The notes under the pieces were generated by a model, which saw only the letters and a list, made by a program, of their open reading frames with translations, was not told where the DNA came from and ran no database searches. Shown here one piece after another: positions 50,718-58,707 of a stretch of DNA of 64,000 bases. The position numbers and the translations under genes are program-made. Each line of letters starts with the position of its first letter. The first letter of the stretch is position 1. This stretch comes from JAVBWI01 sp036677445. GTDB lineage: Bacteria; Bacillota; Clostridia; Christensenellales; CAG-138. The stretch lies in NCBI GenBank assembly GCA_036677445.1, contig JAVBWI010000019.1, positions 1 to 64,000 of the forward strand, given 5' to 3'.

Positions 50718-51289
50718 AGCATACGGTCTATAAAGTGTTTACCGTCGCGGAATTCGAAAAAGAAGAAAATTGGCTCAACGAGATGTCCGCAAAGGGCCTG
50801 CAGCTTACCGACGTCGGCTTATGCAGGTATGTATTTGAGGAAGGCATACACGGCTAATACGTCTATCGGTTGGAATTGTTGGAGAATATGCCTGCGCACC
50901 CGGAAAGCGCAGCTTATATCCGGTTTATGGAGGAAATGGGTGTGGAGCATGTGGGTTCCATGCTGCGCTGGGTATATTTCCGGAAAAAAGCGTCGGATAC
51001 GCCATTCGACATCTATTCGGATCTGGATTCAAAGACACGGCATTTCCGGCGCATCAATTTGCTGTGCAATTGGCTGATCGGCGCCAATTTGGCAGCCGGC
51101 GTTGTGAACCTGCTCCTGTTTGCCGGCGATCTTGTGAATACATATATGGGTGTTGCCGTTCATTTGCATGCCGCGAATTTCACGGTCGGCGGCGTCAATC
51201 TTGCGATCGCGGTGCTTATATTTGTGCTGGCGCGCCCCATACGTTTGCGTTTAAAGACAATGCAAAAAGAAAGTGCCGTTCACGAATAA
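50714..51289 (+). pseudogene. DUF2812 membrane protein gene interrupted by an in-frame stop
   Basis: The frame starts at an ATG overlapping the padR stop and reads KHTVYKVFTVAEFEKEENWLNEMSAKGLQL, the usual DUF2812 N-terminus. Codon 48 is TAA (50855-50857), inside the conserved block that reads FEEGIHG-stop-YVYRLELLEN. The same frame then stays open to 51289 with normal family sequence (AAYIRFMEEMGVEHVGSMLRWVYFRKKA) and two membrane helices (about residues 120-140 and 158-176). A single G to T change in a GAA or GAG codon would explain it. It is either a recently broken gene, a sequencing error, or readthrough; restart at the TTG codon at 50870 would lose the N-terminal domain. Confidence 0.8.
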
Positions 51290-51436
51290 AGGCGGACGGC
51301 AGGGCAAAGGGCGGCATTCCCAACGGGGTGCCGCTTTTTTGCGTGATTCTGCCTCGATTGGGTCAATTTGGGTACAACCTGTGCATGGCGCTTTCCAAAC
51401 GGGCATATGTATAAAAGTGCGAAGGGGGGATGGGCG

Positions 51437-52639
51437 ATGTTGCGCAAAGCGGCCGCCGCTTTTAACATTGGAGGAATGGCAGCCCACAAAAGGACGGCGA
51501 TAACGGCGCTGCTGCTTGCGATATGCTTATGCATGCCTTGCGGCGCGGCACTTGCCACGACAGACGAGATAGAACCCGTATCCATGAAGGACGCCTCCGG
51601 CGCGCTGCTGGTGGAGGCAAGCACCCAGCAAGTGCTCATGGAGCAGGATGCGGATACGGCACGGACGGTTGCCGGGTTATCCAAACTGCCTGCCATTCTG
51701 GTGTTGTGCGAGGCGGTGGATGAGGGGGCGCTGGACCTGACCTCAAAAGTGAAGGTCAGCCAAAGGGCGGCGGGGGTCGCCGGTCCAACGGCGTTTATCG
51801 ATTACGAAGAGGTAATAGAGGCCGCGCCGCTTATAAAAGCGGCCGTGATGATCAGCGCCGGTGACGCGATTGTAGCGCTGGGGGAGGCGCTCTGCGGTAC
51901 GGAGAGCGCGTTTGCGGACCGTATTCGCGCAAGGCTTGACGAGTTGGGTATCGATGCGGAATATGCGGATGTGACAGGCAAGGATGTAAAGCTCAGCCCG
52001 CGCCAGCTTGCGGTGCTGGGCGCGGAGCTGATGAAAAGCCCGTGCTTTGCCGCCCACAGCAAGCTGACACTGGAGAATTTCACGCATTCGGATGGCAGGG
52101 AAACGGAGCTTGTCAACGCAAACCGCATGCTGCGCAATTATGCGGGGTGTACAGGCGTTTCCACGGGTTCCTCCCAGGCAGACGGCTACTGCGGCGTTTT
52201 TTCAGTGGTACGCGGGGATACACATTTGATCTGCGTAGTGCTGGGTTGTAAAAATGCCAATACGCGTTTCGCGCTTGCCGGTGATATGCTGGATCAGGCG
52301 TTCGCCACCAAGAAAGCGCAAAAGCTTGCAACTGAGGGGGATGTCATTGCCGAAAGCGTGCGTGTACAGGGCGGCACAAGGCGCGAGGTAAACCTGGTTG
52401 CAAAGGATACCGTCGTGCTGTTGCTGGAAAAATCCGAGCCTGCGCTGACGCCCGTGGAGAATATACCGGATCGTTTAGAGGCGCCGCTGAATATGGAAAC
52501 CGTGCTGGGTACCATATCCTATCAAACCTCGGACGGCGTGGAACGTGGCAAGGTGGAACTGGTGGCGCAGTGCGCGGTGGAACAGGCGTTCTTCCGGGAT
52601 ATCATCCGGCAGATACTGCTGGGCTTTTTACGATCGTAA
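51437..52639 (+). CDS. DacF-like protein with degenerate catalytic motifs
   Basis: A 400-residue secreted protein of the peptidase S11 (PBP5-like) family. It aligns along its length with dacF at 20198, including GALLVEASTQQVL, the C-terminal beta domain and the C-terminal amphipathic helix (FRDIIRQILLGFLRS). But the active-site motifs are lost: where dacF has STTK this reads GLSK, SGN is replaced by SAGD, and KTG reads STG. It therefore should not act as a carboxypeptidase and may bind peptidoglycan or a partner. A signal peptide ends near ALA (residue 40). The ATG at 51437 follows GAAGGGGGGATGGGCG. Confidence 0.85.
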   Translation: MLRKAAAAFNIGGMAAHKRTAITALLLAICLCMPCGAALATTDEIEPVSMKDASGALLVEASTQQVLMEQDADTARTVAGLSKLPAILVLCEAVDEGALDLTSKVKVSQRAAGVAGPTAFIDYEEVIEAAPLIKAAVMISAGDAIVALGEALCGTESAFADRIRARLDELGIDAEYADVTGKDVKLSPRQLAVLGAELMKSPCFAAHSKLTLENFTHSDGRETELVNANRMLRNYAGCTGVSTGSSQADGYCGVFSVVRGDTHLICVVLGCKNANTRFALAGDMLDQAFATKKAQKLATEGDVIAESVRVQGGTRREVNLVAKDTVVLLLEKSEPALTPVENIPDRLEAPLNMETVLGTISYQTSDGVERGKVELVAQCAVEQAFFRDIIRQILLGFLRS

Positions 52640-52962
52640 GCGTATAAGCCTGGGGTACCTGCGGCACGGGGTATAACCCGCTCCGTTCAGATGTCAAGAA
52701 CAATTGTCTTTTATCATAAGATGCAAAAGTAATGACTGGCATAGAACATCATGTGCCCCAACAAGCGTTGCGTCAAGCGGCGCTTGTTTCAGTTACCGAA
52801 AGGGATGTTATGTACAATACGTTAATATTTACTTTATTGCATAAAATTTCCTCGTCTGATTATCCTTTGTCAGTATATGGGATCGGAAGCGAGTGAAAGT
52901 AATGAAAATAGATAGGAAAAATGGTACAATGCGGGTGTAGACCAACAAGGAGAATTACGTTT
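52640..52962 (+). other. Gene-free AT-rich stretch
   Basis: I see no gene. A hairpin AACAAGCG (52760-52767) / CGCTTGTT (52781-52788) followed by TC might end the preceding transcript. A TACAAT box at 52923-52928 may be the -10 of the next small gene. Confidence 0.45.
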
Positions 52963-53280
52963 ATGAAAAAACACGGTTTCTCATGGGAATGGCAAACGAT
53001 TCGAGCATTGGCAATTTGCAGAATCGGCTGTATTATCGGATTGTTCTTAACGCTGACTGAAGGCATTATGATAATTATAGGACAAATTATGTTGCTAACA
53101 GGTTTGCTGCTTGCAATTATACTTTACATCGTCTACCGCGGGCATTTCTCACGTACAGAACTAATAATCAATTGTATTGTCAGCATCATTCTAGTGGCCA
53201 TATTGTCATTTTTTCTTGCAGAAGGGCTTAATTTCAATACGTTCGTCGAGTATATAAAATCTGCTCAATTACGATCCTAG
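52963..53280 (+). CDS. Small hypothetical membrane protein
   Basis: A 105-residue protein without recognisable family. The N-terminus is basic/aromatic (KKHGFSWEWQTIRALAIC), and three hydrophobic helices follow (about residues 19-38, 42-56 and 68-86). The ATG at 52963 has AAGGAG 11 bases upstream. Like the small membrane gene at 397-750 it is much richer in A+T than its neighbours, which suggests foreign origin. No function can be offered. Confidence 0.6.
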   Translation: MKKHGFSWEWQTIRALAICRIGCIIGLFLTLTEGIMIIIGQIMLLTGLLLAIILYIVYRGHFSRTELIINCIVSIILVAILSFFLAEGLNFNTFVEYIKSAQLRS

Positions 53281-53349
53281 GAATCATCTAATTTGACAAG
53301 CCATTTCGGTACGAGTTATGCCCGCGCCGCTTTGCATTTGCTGCGTTCC

Positions 53350-53378
53350 TTGCATCATGTCCGGTTTTTTCGTATAAT
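53350..53378 (+). promoter_or_regulatory. Promoter of the M50 protease-scpAB unit
   Basis: TTGCAT (53350-53355), a 17-base spacer and TATAAT (53373-53378), 66 bases before the TTG start. Confidence 0.65.
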
Positions 53379-53443
53379 AGGCACATAGCCACAGCGGGCG
53401 CCCGGCTTTGTCCGGCGCCCGGGAGAATACGGAGGAAAAATCG

Positions 53444-54133
53444 TTGGGAATACTCAGCAGCCTCATCGGCAACCCCCAGGCGTTTTTGCAGCAGGCGCTA
53501 TACAGCCTGCCTGCAATACTGATCGCGTTGTCTTTTCACGAATGGGCGCACGCATATGCGGCGTTCCGCCTTGGCGACCCTACCGCGCGAAATTTGGGGC
53601 GTATGACCGTTAACCCGCTCCGCCACATTGACCCTATCGGCTTTGTAATGCTGCTGCTGGTACGCTTTGGCTGGGCAAAGCCTGTGCCCATCAACCCGCG
53701 CAATTTTAGAAATCCGCGCCGGGACGATACTATTGTTTCGCTTGCGGGGGTAAGCGTCAACTTCCTGCTGGCGCTTATCAGCATGCTGTTTATCTATATA
53801 TTTGCGGTTCTTGGCGGCACCAACGCCGCCATAGCGAATATCCTGTACTATTTTTGTACCATCAATTTGGGCCTGATGGTATTTAATCTTGTACCCATCC
53901 CGCCGCTGGATGGTTCACATGTGCTGGAAAACCTGCTCATACGCAGGGTGGGTCCCGGGCCGTTTACATTTCTCGCCCGATATGGCAGCATGATACTGCT
54001 GGTTTTGCTTATCACCGGTATACTTACAAACATTCTGGGCACAGTGGTGTATGGAATCATGTCGGGCATGGAGTGGCTCTTCAATACCATATTCCAGTAT
54101 CCGGGGTTGATGCATCTCTATTATATGATGTGA
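53444..54133 (+). CDS. Site-2-type M50 membrane metalloprotease
   Basis: A 229-residue polytopic protein of the YwhC/RseP-like minimal site-2 protease group. The zinc motif HEWAH (in ALSFHEWAHAYAAFRLGDPTARNLGRMTVNPLRHIDPIG) is at about residue 31, and the third ligand is in NLVPIPPLDGSHVLENLL (about 160). Five to six membrane segments are seen and there is no PDZ domain. The start is TTG at 53444 behind ACGGAGGAAAAA; the ORF opens earlier but without a ribosome site. scpA and scpB follow closely, a common order in Clostridia. The substrate is unknown. Confidence 0.92.
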   Translation: MGILSSLIGNPQAFLQQALYSLPAILIALSFHEWAHAYAAFRLGDPTARNLGRMTVNPLRHIDPIGFVMLLLVRFGWAKPVPINPRNFRNPRRDDTIVSLAGVSVNFLLALISMLFIYIFAVLGGTNAAIANILYYFCTINLGLMVFNLVPIPPLDGSHVLENLLIRRVGPGPFTFLARYGSMILLVLLITGILTNILGTVVYGIMSGMEWLFNTIFQYPGLMHLYYMM

Positions 54134-54146
54134 GGATGATGGATAC

Positions 54147-54911
54147 GTGCCATATCATGTGCATGTGAGCCAATTCGACGGGCCGCTGGATCTGCTCCTC
54201 CACTTGATCGAGAGCGCCGAAGTGGATATCAAAGACATATTCGTTTCGGAAATCACTACGCAATATCTTACCTATATGGCGGACCTTGACGGGCTGGATA
54301 TGGATACCGCCAGCGAGTTTCTGGCGATGGCGGCGACGCTGCTGTATATTAAGTCCCGCCAGCTTTTGCCGCGCCCGCCCAAAGAGCAGCTGGAGGAGGA
54401 GGATCCTGAGGTCATGCTGATCCGCCAGTTGCGCGAATACAAGGCGTTCAAACGGGCGGGGGAAGAGCTTCGGCAGTTGCAGGATGCGACGCGGGGTGCA
54501 TATACGCGCCTGCCGGAGGATATAATATTGCCCCCGCAGGAGATTTCGCTTTCGGGCGCTACCATGCAGGAACTGTATCAGGCTTTCTTTACACTTTTGC
54601 ATGCGCAGCCAGAAGAGCAGCCGCTGCACCCGCTGCACCAGGTGCGGCAGGATATTTTTACCGTGCGCACGCAGATTGCAAAAATACGCAGGCTGCTTTC
54701 TGAGCATACTGAGTTGACGTTCGAGGACTTGTTCGACCCGCATCCTATACGCATGGAGATCGTAGCTACGTTCATGGCACTGCTCGAGATGATCAACCGC
54801 GGCGAAATACTGCTGCGCCAGTCCATGCCCTTTGCGCCTATTCGCCTGCGCGCGCGCTCCCTTGGCGAAGAAGACCCGGAAATCGACTATATGGATGAAT
54901 ACGCGGAATAA
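54147..54911 (+). CDS. scpA: Segregation and condensation protein A
   Basis: A 254-residue kleisin that bridges the SMC heads. The N-terminal domain starts YHVHVSQFDGPLDLLLHLIESAEVDIKDIFVSEITTQYLTYM, as in all ScpA proteins, followed by FLAMAATLLYIKSRQLLP; the C-terminal winged helix includes FEDLFDPHPIRMEIVATFMALLEMINRGEI. The start is GTG at 54147 with GAGGATG upstream. scpB begins ten bases after its stop, and the partner smc is at 30083. Confidence 0.96.
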   Translation: MPYHVHVSQFDGPLDLLLHLIESAEVDIKDIFVSEITTQYLTYMADLDGLDMDTASEFLAMAATLLYIKSRQLLPRPPKEQLEEEDPEVMLIRQLREYKAFKRAGEELRQLQDATRGAYTRLPEDIILPPQEISLSGATMQELYQAFFTLLHAQPEEQPLHPLHQVRQDIFTVRTQIAKIRRLLSEHTELTFEDLFDPHPIRMEIVATFMALLEMINRGEILLRQSMPFAPIRLRARSLGEEDPEIDYMDEYAE

Positions 54912-54921
54912 GGGGAATATC

Positions 54922-55473
54922 ATGCAACCAAGCGAACAGATCGCGGCCATAGAATGCATGCTGTTTGTAGCAGGCGACGCGGTTCCCATATTGGAACTGC
55001 AGCGGGTATTAAACATTACCGAGCTGGAGCTGAATGCGCTGCTGCAGGATATGCAGAAGCAATACAAAGAAAATATGCGCGGTGTTCAACTGATGGTAAC
55101 CGCCGAGACCGCACAGCTTTGCTCCAACAGCGCATATGCGCCGTATGTGGAGCAGCTTTTGCAGCCTGCGCAGCAAAAAACATTCTCCCAGTCTCTGCTG
55201 GAAACGCTGGCTGTAATCGCTTACCGGCAGCCCGCCACCCGTGCGGATGTAGAGGCGGTGCGCGGCGTGCGCTGCGAGTACGCCATGAGCCAGCTTGTAA
55301 AAATCAACATGATTCAGCCAATCGGAAGAAAGGACGCCGTGGGACGGCCTGTGCTCTACGGCACAACGGATGCATTCCTGCGGCAGTTCGGCATAAGTTC
55401 CGTTGCCTCCCTTCCCAACTTTGAAGCGTATTCCAAAGGCGAGGAGCCCTGTGAAGATGTGATGACGGTATAA
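54922..55473 (+). CDS. scpB: Segregation and condensation protein B
   Basis: A 183-residue protein that forms the SMC-ScpA-ScpB complex. Its two winged-helix domains show EQIAAIECMLFVAGDAVPILELQRVLN at the start and SQSLLETLAVIAYRQPATRADVEAVRGVRCEYAMSQLVKINMIQPIGRKDAVGRPVLYGTTDAFLRQFGI in the second, with the conserved PITRxxxxxxRGV-like core. The ATG at 54922 follows AGGGGAA. Degenerate tRNA copies begin about 20 bases after it. Confidence 0.96.
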   Translation: MQPSEQIAAIECMLFVAGDAVPILELQRVLNITELELNALLQDMQKQYKENMRGVQLMVTAETAQLCSNSAYAPYVEQLLQPAQQKTFSQSLLETLAVIAYRQPATRADVEAVRGVRCEYAMSQLVKINMIQPIGRKDAVGRPVLYGTTDAFLRQFGISSVASLPNFEAYSKGEEPCEDVMTV

Positions 55474-55493
55474 AGCTGTGTATATCTTCATGG

Positions 55494-55571
55494 GAACTCT
55501 ATGCAGTTGGGTAGAGCGGCAGCCTCCGACTTGTAGGCTGAAGGGTTAAATTCCTTCGGGTGGAAAGGAAA
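55494..55571 (+). pseudogene. Degenerate tRNA-like sequence
   Basis: The stretch keeps a D-arm-like GCAGTTGGGTAGAGCG, a strong anticodon-type stem (CAGCCT with AGGCTG enclosing CCGACTTGT, nine bases instead of seven) and a T-arm-like GAAGG-GTTAAAT-TCCTTC. The two ends do not pair as an acceptor stem. It therefore looks like a decayed tRNA gene. Its anticodon cannot be assigned with confidence. Confidence 0.5.
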
Positions 55572-55621
55572 AAGCACTTTGCATTCCCTTTTCCGCTATG
55601 CTATAATCAATTCTGCGGCAT

Positions 55622-55689
55622 GCGACCGTAGCTCAGTTGAGAGTATCAGACTTCAACGCTGCGTGTCCAGGCAGGCTAAAACCGAATAT
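55622..55689 (+). repeat. Diverged tRNA-Arg fragment, unit 1
   Basis: The first of three tandem units of about 70 bases. It keeps the tRNA-Arg 5' half (CGTAGCTCAGTTG..GAGTATCAGACTTCAACGCTG) and then continues with GTGTCCAGGCAGGCTAAAACCGAATAT, which is not tRNA sequence. It cannot form an acceptor stem. Confidence 0.7.
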
Positions 55690-55760
55690 GTGCCCGTAGC
55701 TCAGTTGGATAGAGTATCAGACTCCGACGCTGAGTGTCCAGGCAGGCCAAAACCGAATAT
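55690..55760 (+). repeat. tRNA-Arg fragment, unit 2
   Basis: This unit matches the intact tRNA-Arg at 55761 from its first base through the anticodon loop (GTGCCCGTAG onward), then turns into GTGTCCAGGCAGGCCAAAACCGAATAT, the same 3' part as unit 1. It abuts the intact gene with no spacer. Confidence 0.8.
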
Positions 55761-55837
55761 GTGCCCGTAGCTCAGTTGGATAGAGTATCAGACTCCGACT
55801 CTGAGGGTCGAAGGTTCGAATCCTTTCGGGCACGCCA
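55761..55837 (+). tRNA. tRNA-Arg (anticodon CCG)
   Basis: A complete cloverleaf: acceptor GTGCCCG/CGGGCAC, D-stem GCTC/GAGT, anticodon stem TCAGA/TCTGA with loop CTCCGAC (anticodon CCG, reads CGG), T-stem GAAGG/CCTTT with loop TTCGAAT, discriminator G and encoded CCA. It is the boundary between core genes and the element carrying parA, parB and the defence genes, so its 3' end is a candidate attachment site. Confidence 0.93.
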
Positions 55838-55839
55838 AA

Positions 55840-55880
55840 AAACCTCCGAAAACAGGTAGTTTTCGGAGGTTTCGTCTTTT
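55840..55880 (+). terminator. Terminator after tRNA-Arg
   Basis: A perfect 14-bp stem (55840-55853 with 55859-55872) followed by CGTCTTTT. Confidence 0.85.
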
Positions 55881-55907
55881 CATAGGGGGTTAACGGAATA
55901 CTTGTAT

Positions 55908-56013
55908 TACTACATTTACTACATTTTTATGGTGTAAAATTTGGAGCTGGCAATCAAATTTGAAAGGCTAAAAAACTGCGGGTTTATCGATTTACTACAT
56001 TTTTACTACATAA
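55908..56013 (+). repeat. Four TACTACAT iterons
   Basis: TACTACATTT occurs at 55908-55917, 55917-55926 and 55993-56002, and TACTACATAA at 56004-56013. They form two pairs with 9- and 11-base periods in an AT-rich gap just inside the element. They could be recombinase/excisionase or partition (parS-like) binding sites; nothing in the sequence decides between these. Confidence 0.6.
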
Positions 56014-56088
56014 CCCGTATTACACCCTTTTATAGAATGGCAAGCAATAGACGCATTAGACAAAAATAATGAAAGCGAGGGTAAAGAA

Positions 56089-56487
56089 ATGGCAAAAAGC
56101 AAAGAGGAATTGAAGGCAGTCCTAATGGCGCAAGAAGTCTATATGCCTGACGGTGAGACGCCCAACCCGACAAAGCTGAACATCATTTCCGGCGCAGTTA
56201 TTCCGCTGCTTATTGATGCCATGTGCCAAGAACGAGATCGCATAGATCCAATCGACGTAACAGAAGCATATCTGTGGGAGCTATATGAAAAATCGGAGTA
56301 TACTATTATCGCTGGCATTTTGCGAGTGCTATATCTCTTGCATGAAATGACTATTCCCGAAATTGTCGAGGCGATCCTTCAGTGTGGCGATAATACTCTA
56401 TTGGAGGTGTTCTTTTATGAGTTTTTAATGGACTTCTCTGATGTAAAGCTGAATTATTGTGATAGCCGCCAAGAAACCGACGACTAA
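56089..56487 (+). CDS. Hypothetical protein of the integrated element
   Basis: A 132-residue acidic, probably all-helical protein (MAKSKEELKAVLMAQEVYMPDGETPNPTKLNI... ending DSRQETDD). I recognise no family and see no DNA-binding or membrane motif. GCGAGGGTAAAG gives a modest ribosome site. It lies between the iterons and parA and is followed by a good terminator, so it is transcribed on its own. Confidence 0.65.
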   Translation: MAKSKEELKAVLMAQEVYMPDGETPNPTKLNIISGAVIPLLIDAMCQERDRIDPIDVTEAYLWELYEKSEYTIIAGILRVLYLLHEMTIPEIVEAILQCGDNTLLEVFFYEFLMDFSDVKLNYCDSRQETDD

Positions 56488-56509
56488 ACTATAACTTCAA
56501 AGTTCTATC

Positions 56510-56549
56510 AGCCGTTTGCCTTAACAAAGCAGACGGCTTTTTTTATTTT
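56510..56549 (+). terminator. Terminator before parA
   Basis: AGCCGTTTGC (56510-56519) pairs with GCAGACGGCT (56529-56538) with one mismatch, followed by TTTTTTATTTTA. Confidence 0.8.
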
Positions 56550-56567
56550 AATAAGGAGGAACCCACC

Positions 56568-57383
56568 ATGACCAAAGTAATCGCCCTCGCTAATCAGAAA
56601 GGCGGAGTTGGGAAAACGACCACAGCCGTAAACTTGGGTATTGGCCTTGCAAGGCAGGGCAAAAGAGTATTCCTTATCGATGCAGACGCACAGGGCAACC
56701 TGACGGATTCGCTCGGCTGGAACGAGCCGGACAAGCTGCCCGTTTCTCTTGCTACCATAATGACTAAGGTGATTATGGATGAACCCATTGCCCTGGATGA
56801 GGGTATCCTGCATCATGAGGAGGGCATTGATCTTATGCCCGCGAACATCGAGCTTTCCGCGATGGAGGTTTCGCTGGTGAACACCATGAGCCGTGAAATT
56901 GTGCTTCGGAATTATCTGAGCGAAGTCAAAAGCAAATATGACTACGTACTGATCGACTGTATGCCCTCTCTTGGCATGATTACGGTCAATGCTCTTGTGG
57001 CTGCGGACAGCGTTATCATCCCTGTACAGGCGCATTATCTCCCCGCAAAGGGCATGACGCAGCTTTTGCAAACCATAAACCGCGTAAAAAGGAACATCAA
57101 TCCGAATTTGAAAATTGAAGGCGCTTTGCTCACAATAGTGGATAGCCGTACGAACTTCGCAAAGGACATTTCGTATATGTTGCGCAACAACTATGGCGAT
57201 AAGCTACGCGTATTCAAAACAGAAATCCCCCTTGCGATCAAGGCGGCGGAAACCAGCGCGGAGGGCAAAAGCATCTATACACACGATGCGCACGGCAAGG
57301 CAGCAGCGGCATATGAAGCTCTGACGAAGGAGGTACTTTGCGGTGTCCAACGTGAGAAACATGAAGTTGACCACAGTAGATGA
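56568..57383 (+). CDS. parA: ParA-family partition ATPase
   Basis: A 271-residue Walker-type ATPase of the ParA/Soj group for segregation or maintenance of an element. The deviant Walker A loop is NQKGGVGKTTTAVNLG (residues 8-23), with FLIDADAQGNLTDSLG (A'), DYVLIDCMPSLGMITVNAL (Walker B) and VIIPVQAHYLPAKGMTQLLQTI. A strong AAGGAGGAACCC precedes the ATG. parB begins 41 bases before its stop, in another frame. This parA-parB type with these neighbours is common on clostridial integrative conjugative elements. Confidence 0.94.
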   Translation: MTKVIALANQKGGVGKTTTAVNLGIGLARQGKRVFLIDADAQGNLTDSLGWNEPDKLPVSLATIMTKVIMDEPIALDEGILHHEEGIDLMPANIELSAMEVSLVNTMSREIVLRNYLSEVKSKYDYVLIDCMPSLGMITVNALVAADSVIIPVQAHYLPAKGMTQLLQTINRVKRNINPNLKIEGALLTIVDSRTNFAKDISYMLRNNYGDKLRVFKTEIPLAIKAAETSAEGKSIYTHDAHGKAAAAYEALTKEVLCGVQREKHEVDHSR

Positions 57384-58296
57384 TCTGTTTTCCAGCGAGG
57401 AGTCACGGCAGGCCGAGCGGCAGCAGCAGGGTGAAACGGTATTGACCGCCCCCATTTCCGAAGTGTATGACTTTGCCAATAACCCCTACCGCGTCCGGCA
57501 GGATGCGGAGCTGATGGACATGGCGGAGAGCATTTCCCGAATTGGAGTCCACACCCCCTGCCTTGCCCGCCCACGTCCGGAGGGAGGATATGAACTGCTT
57601 TCAGGACATCGACGTAAACTCGCCAGTACGCTTGCAGGTTGTGATACACTTCCACTTATCGTGCGGGAAATTGACGATGACGCCGCCACAATCCTTGTGG
57701 TGGATGGGAATATCCAGCGGGAAACCATAACGTTCAGCGAAAAGGCGCAGGCATATAAAATGAAGCTGGAGGCACTGAAACGGCAAGGAGCAAGGACTGA
57801 TCTAACTTGTGCGCAAGTTGAGCACAAGTTAGAAAGTAAAAAATCGAGAGATATTGTCGCGGAGCAAGCTGGTGTTAGCAAAGATCAAGTGCGCCGCTAC
57901 ATTCGGCTTACAGAGCTTATCCCGCCCCTGCTGGAAATGGTGGACGATAAGAAAATCGCCTTTAACCCTGCCGTGGAATTGTCCTATTTGCCGAAAGAGC
58001 TTCAAACCGAATTGCTTGACGTTATGGTGCAGGAGGAATGCGCCCCCTCTCTTTCACAGGCTCAACGGCTCAAACAGGCGGCCCAGGATGAAAAATTAGA
58101 CCGTAACGGCATGGAGCTTGTCATGCAGGAGGAAAAGCCACAGCAGAACAACGTCACCATCAAAGGCAGCAAGCTCGAAAAATACTTCCCGAAGGATTAT
58201 ACGCCGAAGCAAAAGGAAGAAATGATTATCCGCGCGCTCGACCTGTATTGCAAAAAGCTGGAACGGCAGCGACAGGAACGGGAATTAGAGAGATAA
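57343..58296 (+). CDS. parB: ParB-family partition protein
   Basis: A 317-residue DNA-binding CTPase-type protein. The ParB N-terminal domain shows ISRIGVHTPCLARPRPEGGYELLSGHRRKLASTLAGCDTLPLIVREIDDDAATILVVDGNIQRE (GHRR as the catalytic/CTP box) and the central HTH SKKSRDIVAEQAGVSKDQVRRYIRLTELI. The C-terminal part is Lys/Arg/Glu-rich. The start is GTG at 57343, after GAAGGAGG within parA. The linker EALKRQGARTDLTCAQVEHKLESKKS is the form seen in element-borne ParB proteins rather than chromosomal Spo0J. Confidence 0.93.
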   Translation: MSNVRNMKLTTVDDLFSSEESRQAERQQQGETVLTAPISEVYDFANNPYRVRQDAELMDMAESISRIGVHTPCLARPRPEGGYELLSGHRRKLASTLAGCDTLPLIVREIDDDAATILVVDGNIQRETITFSEKAQAYKMKLEALKRQGARTDLTCAQVEHKLESKKSRDIVAEQAGVSKDQVRRYIRLTELIPPLLEMVDDKKIAFNPAVELSYLPKELQTELLDVMVQEECAPSLSQAQRLKQAAQDEKLDRNGMELVMQEEKPQQNNVTIKGSKLEKYFPKDYTPKQKEEMIIRALDLYCKKLERQRQERELER

Positions 58297-58358
58297 GCGT
58301 CTATGCTGACGAGCATGGGCGTTTTTTTGTTGCCAGAAATCAGGAAGGAGGTGCTTCC

Positions 58359-58532
58359 ATGCTGTTTGCGGATGGCAAGTGGCAGGAATACGAGCGTATT
58401 ATGCAACAAAAGCCGGGCTTTGACCGCCGCCCGGTTAAAACGATGAAGGAGCGAGATTGCCCGTATTGCCTGTATTACGACCATAACGTGAAAAAATGTG
58501 GTCTTAAAACATGTACCGTGTTTCAGGACTAA
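58359..58532 (+). CDS. Small Cys-rich element protein
   Basis: A 57-residue protein. The start at 58359 follows GGAAGGAGGTGC, an excellent ribosome site; the frame is open earlier (from 58248) but inside parB. The C-terminal half holds DCPYCLYYDHNVKKCGLKTC, two Cys pairs that could bind one zinc. Proteins of this sort follow parB on clostridial conjugative elements; function unknown. Confidence 0.7.
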   Translation: MLFADGKWQEYERIMQQKPGFDRRPVKTMKERDCPYCLYYDHNVKKCGLKTCTVFQD

Positions 58533-58675
58533 GCAGCTTACGCTAAGGGGGGAGTCTGTCTATTTTGGTATGTTACAATCTGTACTTCGGCTCGATTCCC
58601 TTCCCCCAGACCCCCAACCCTAGATTACCTGCCGAAGGTTACTACCCGAAAAAAGGAATAGGGCTGTGCCTACAG

Positions 58676-58707
58676 AGCTTTGTGAATATCACAGGGCTTT
58701 TTTGTTG
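58676..58707 (+). terminator. Terminator after the parAB unit
   Basis: AGCTTTGTG (58676-58684) pairs with CACAGGGCT (58690-58698, two G-U pairs) and is followed by TTTTTTGTTG. The rest of 58533-58827 holds no gene that I can see. Confidence 0.8.
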
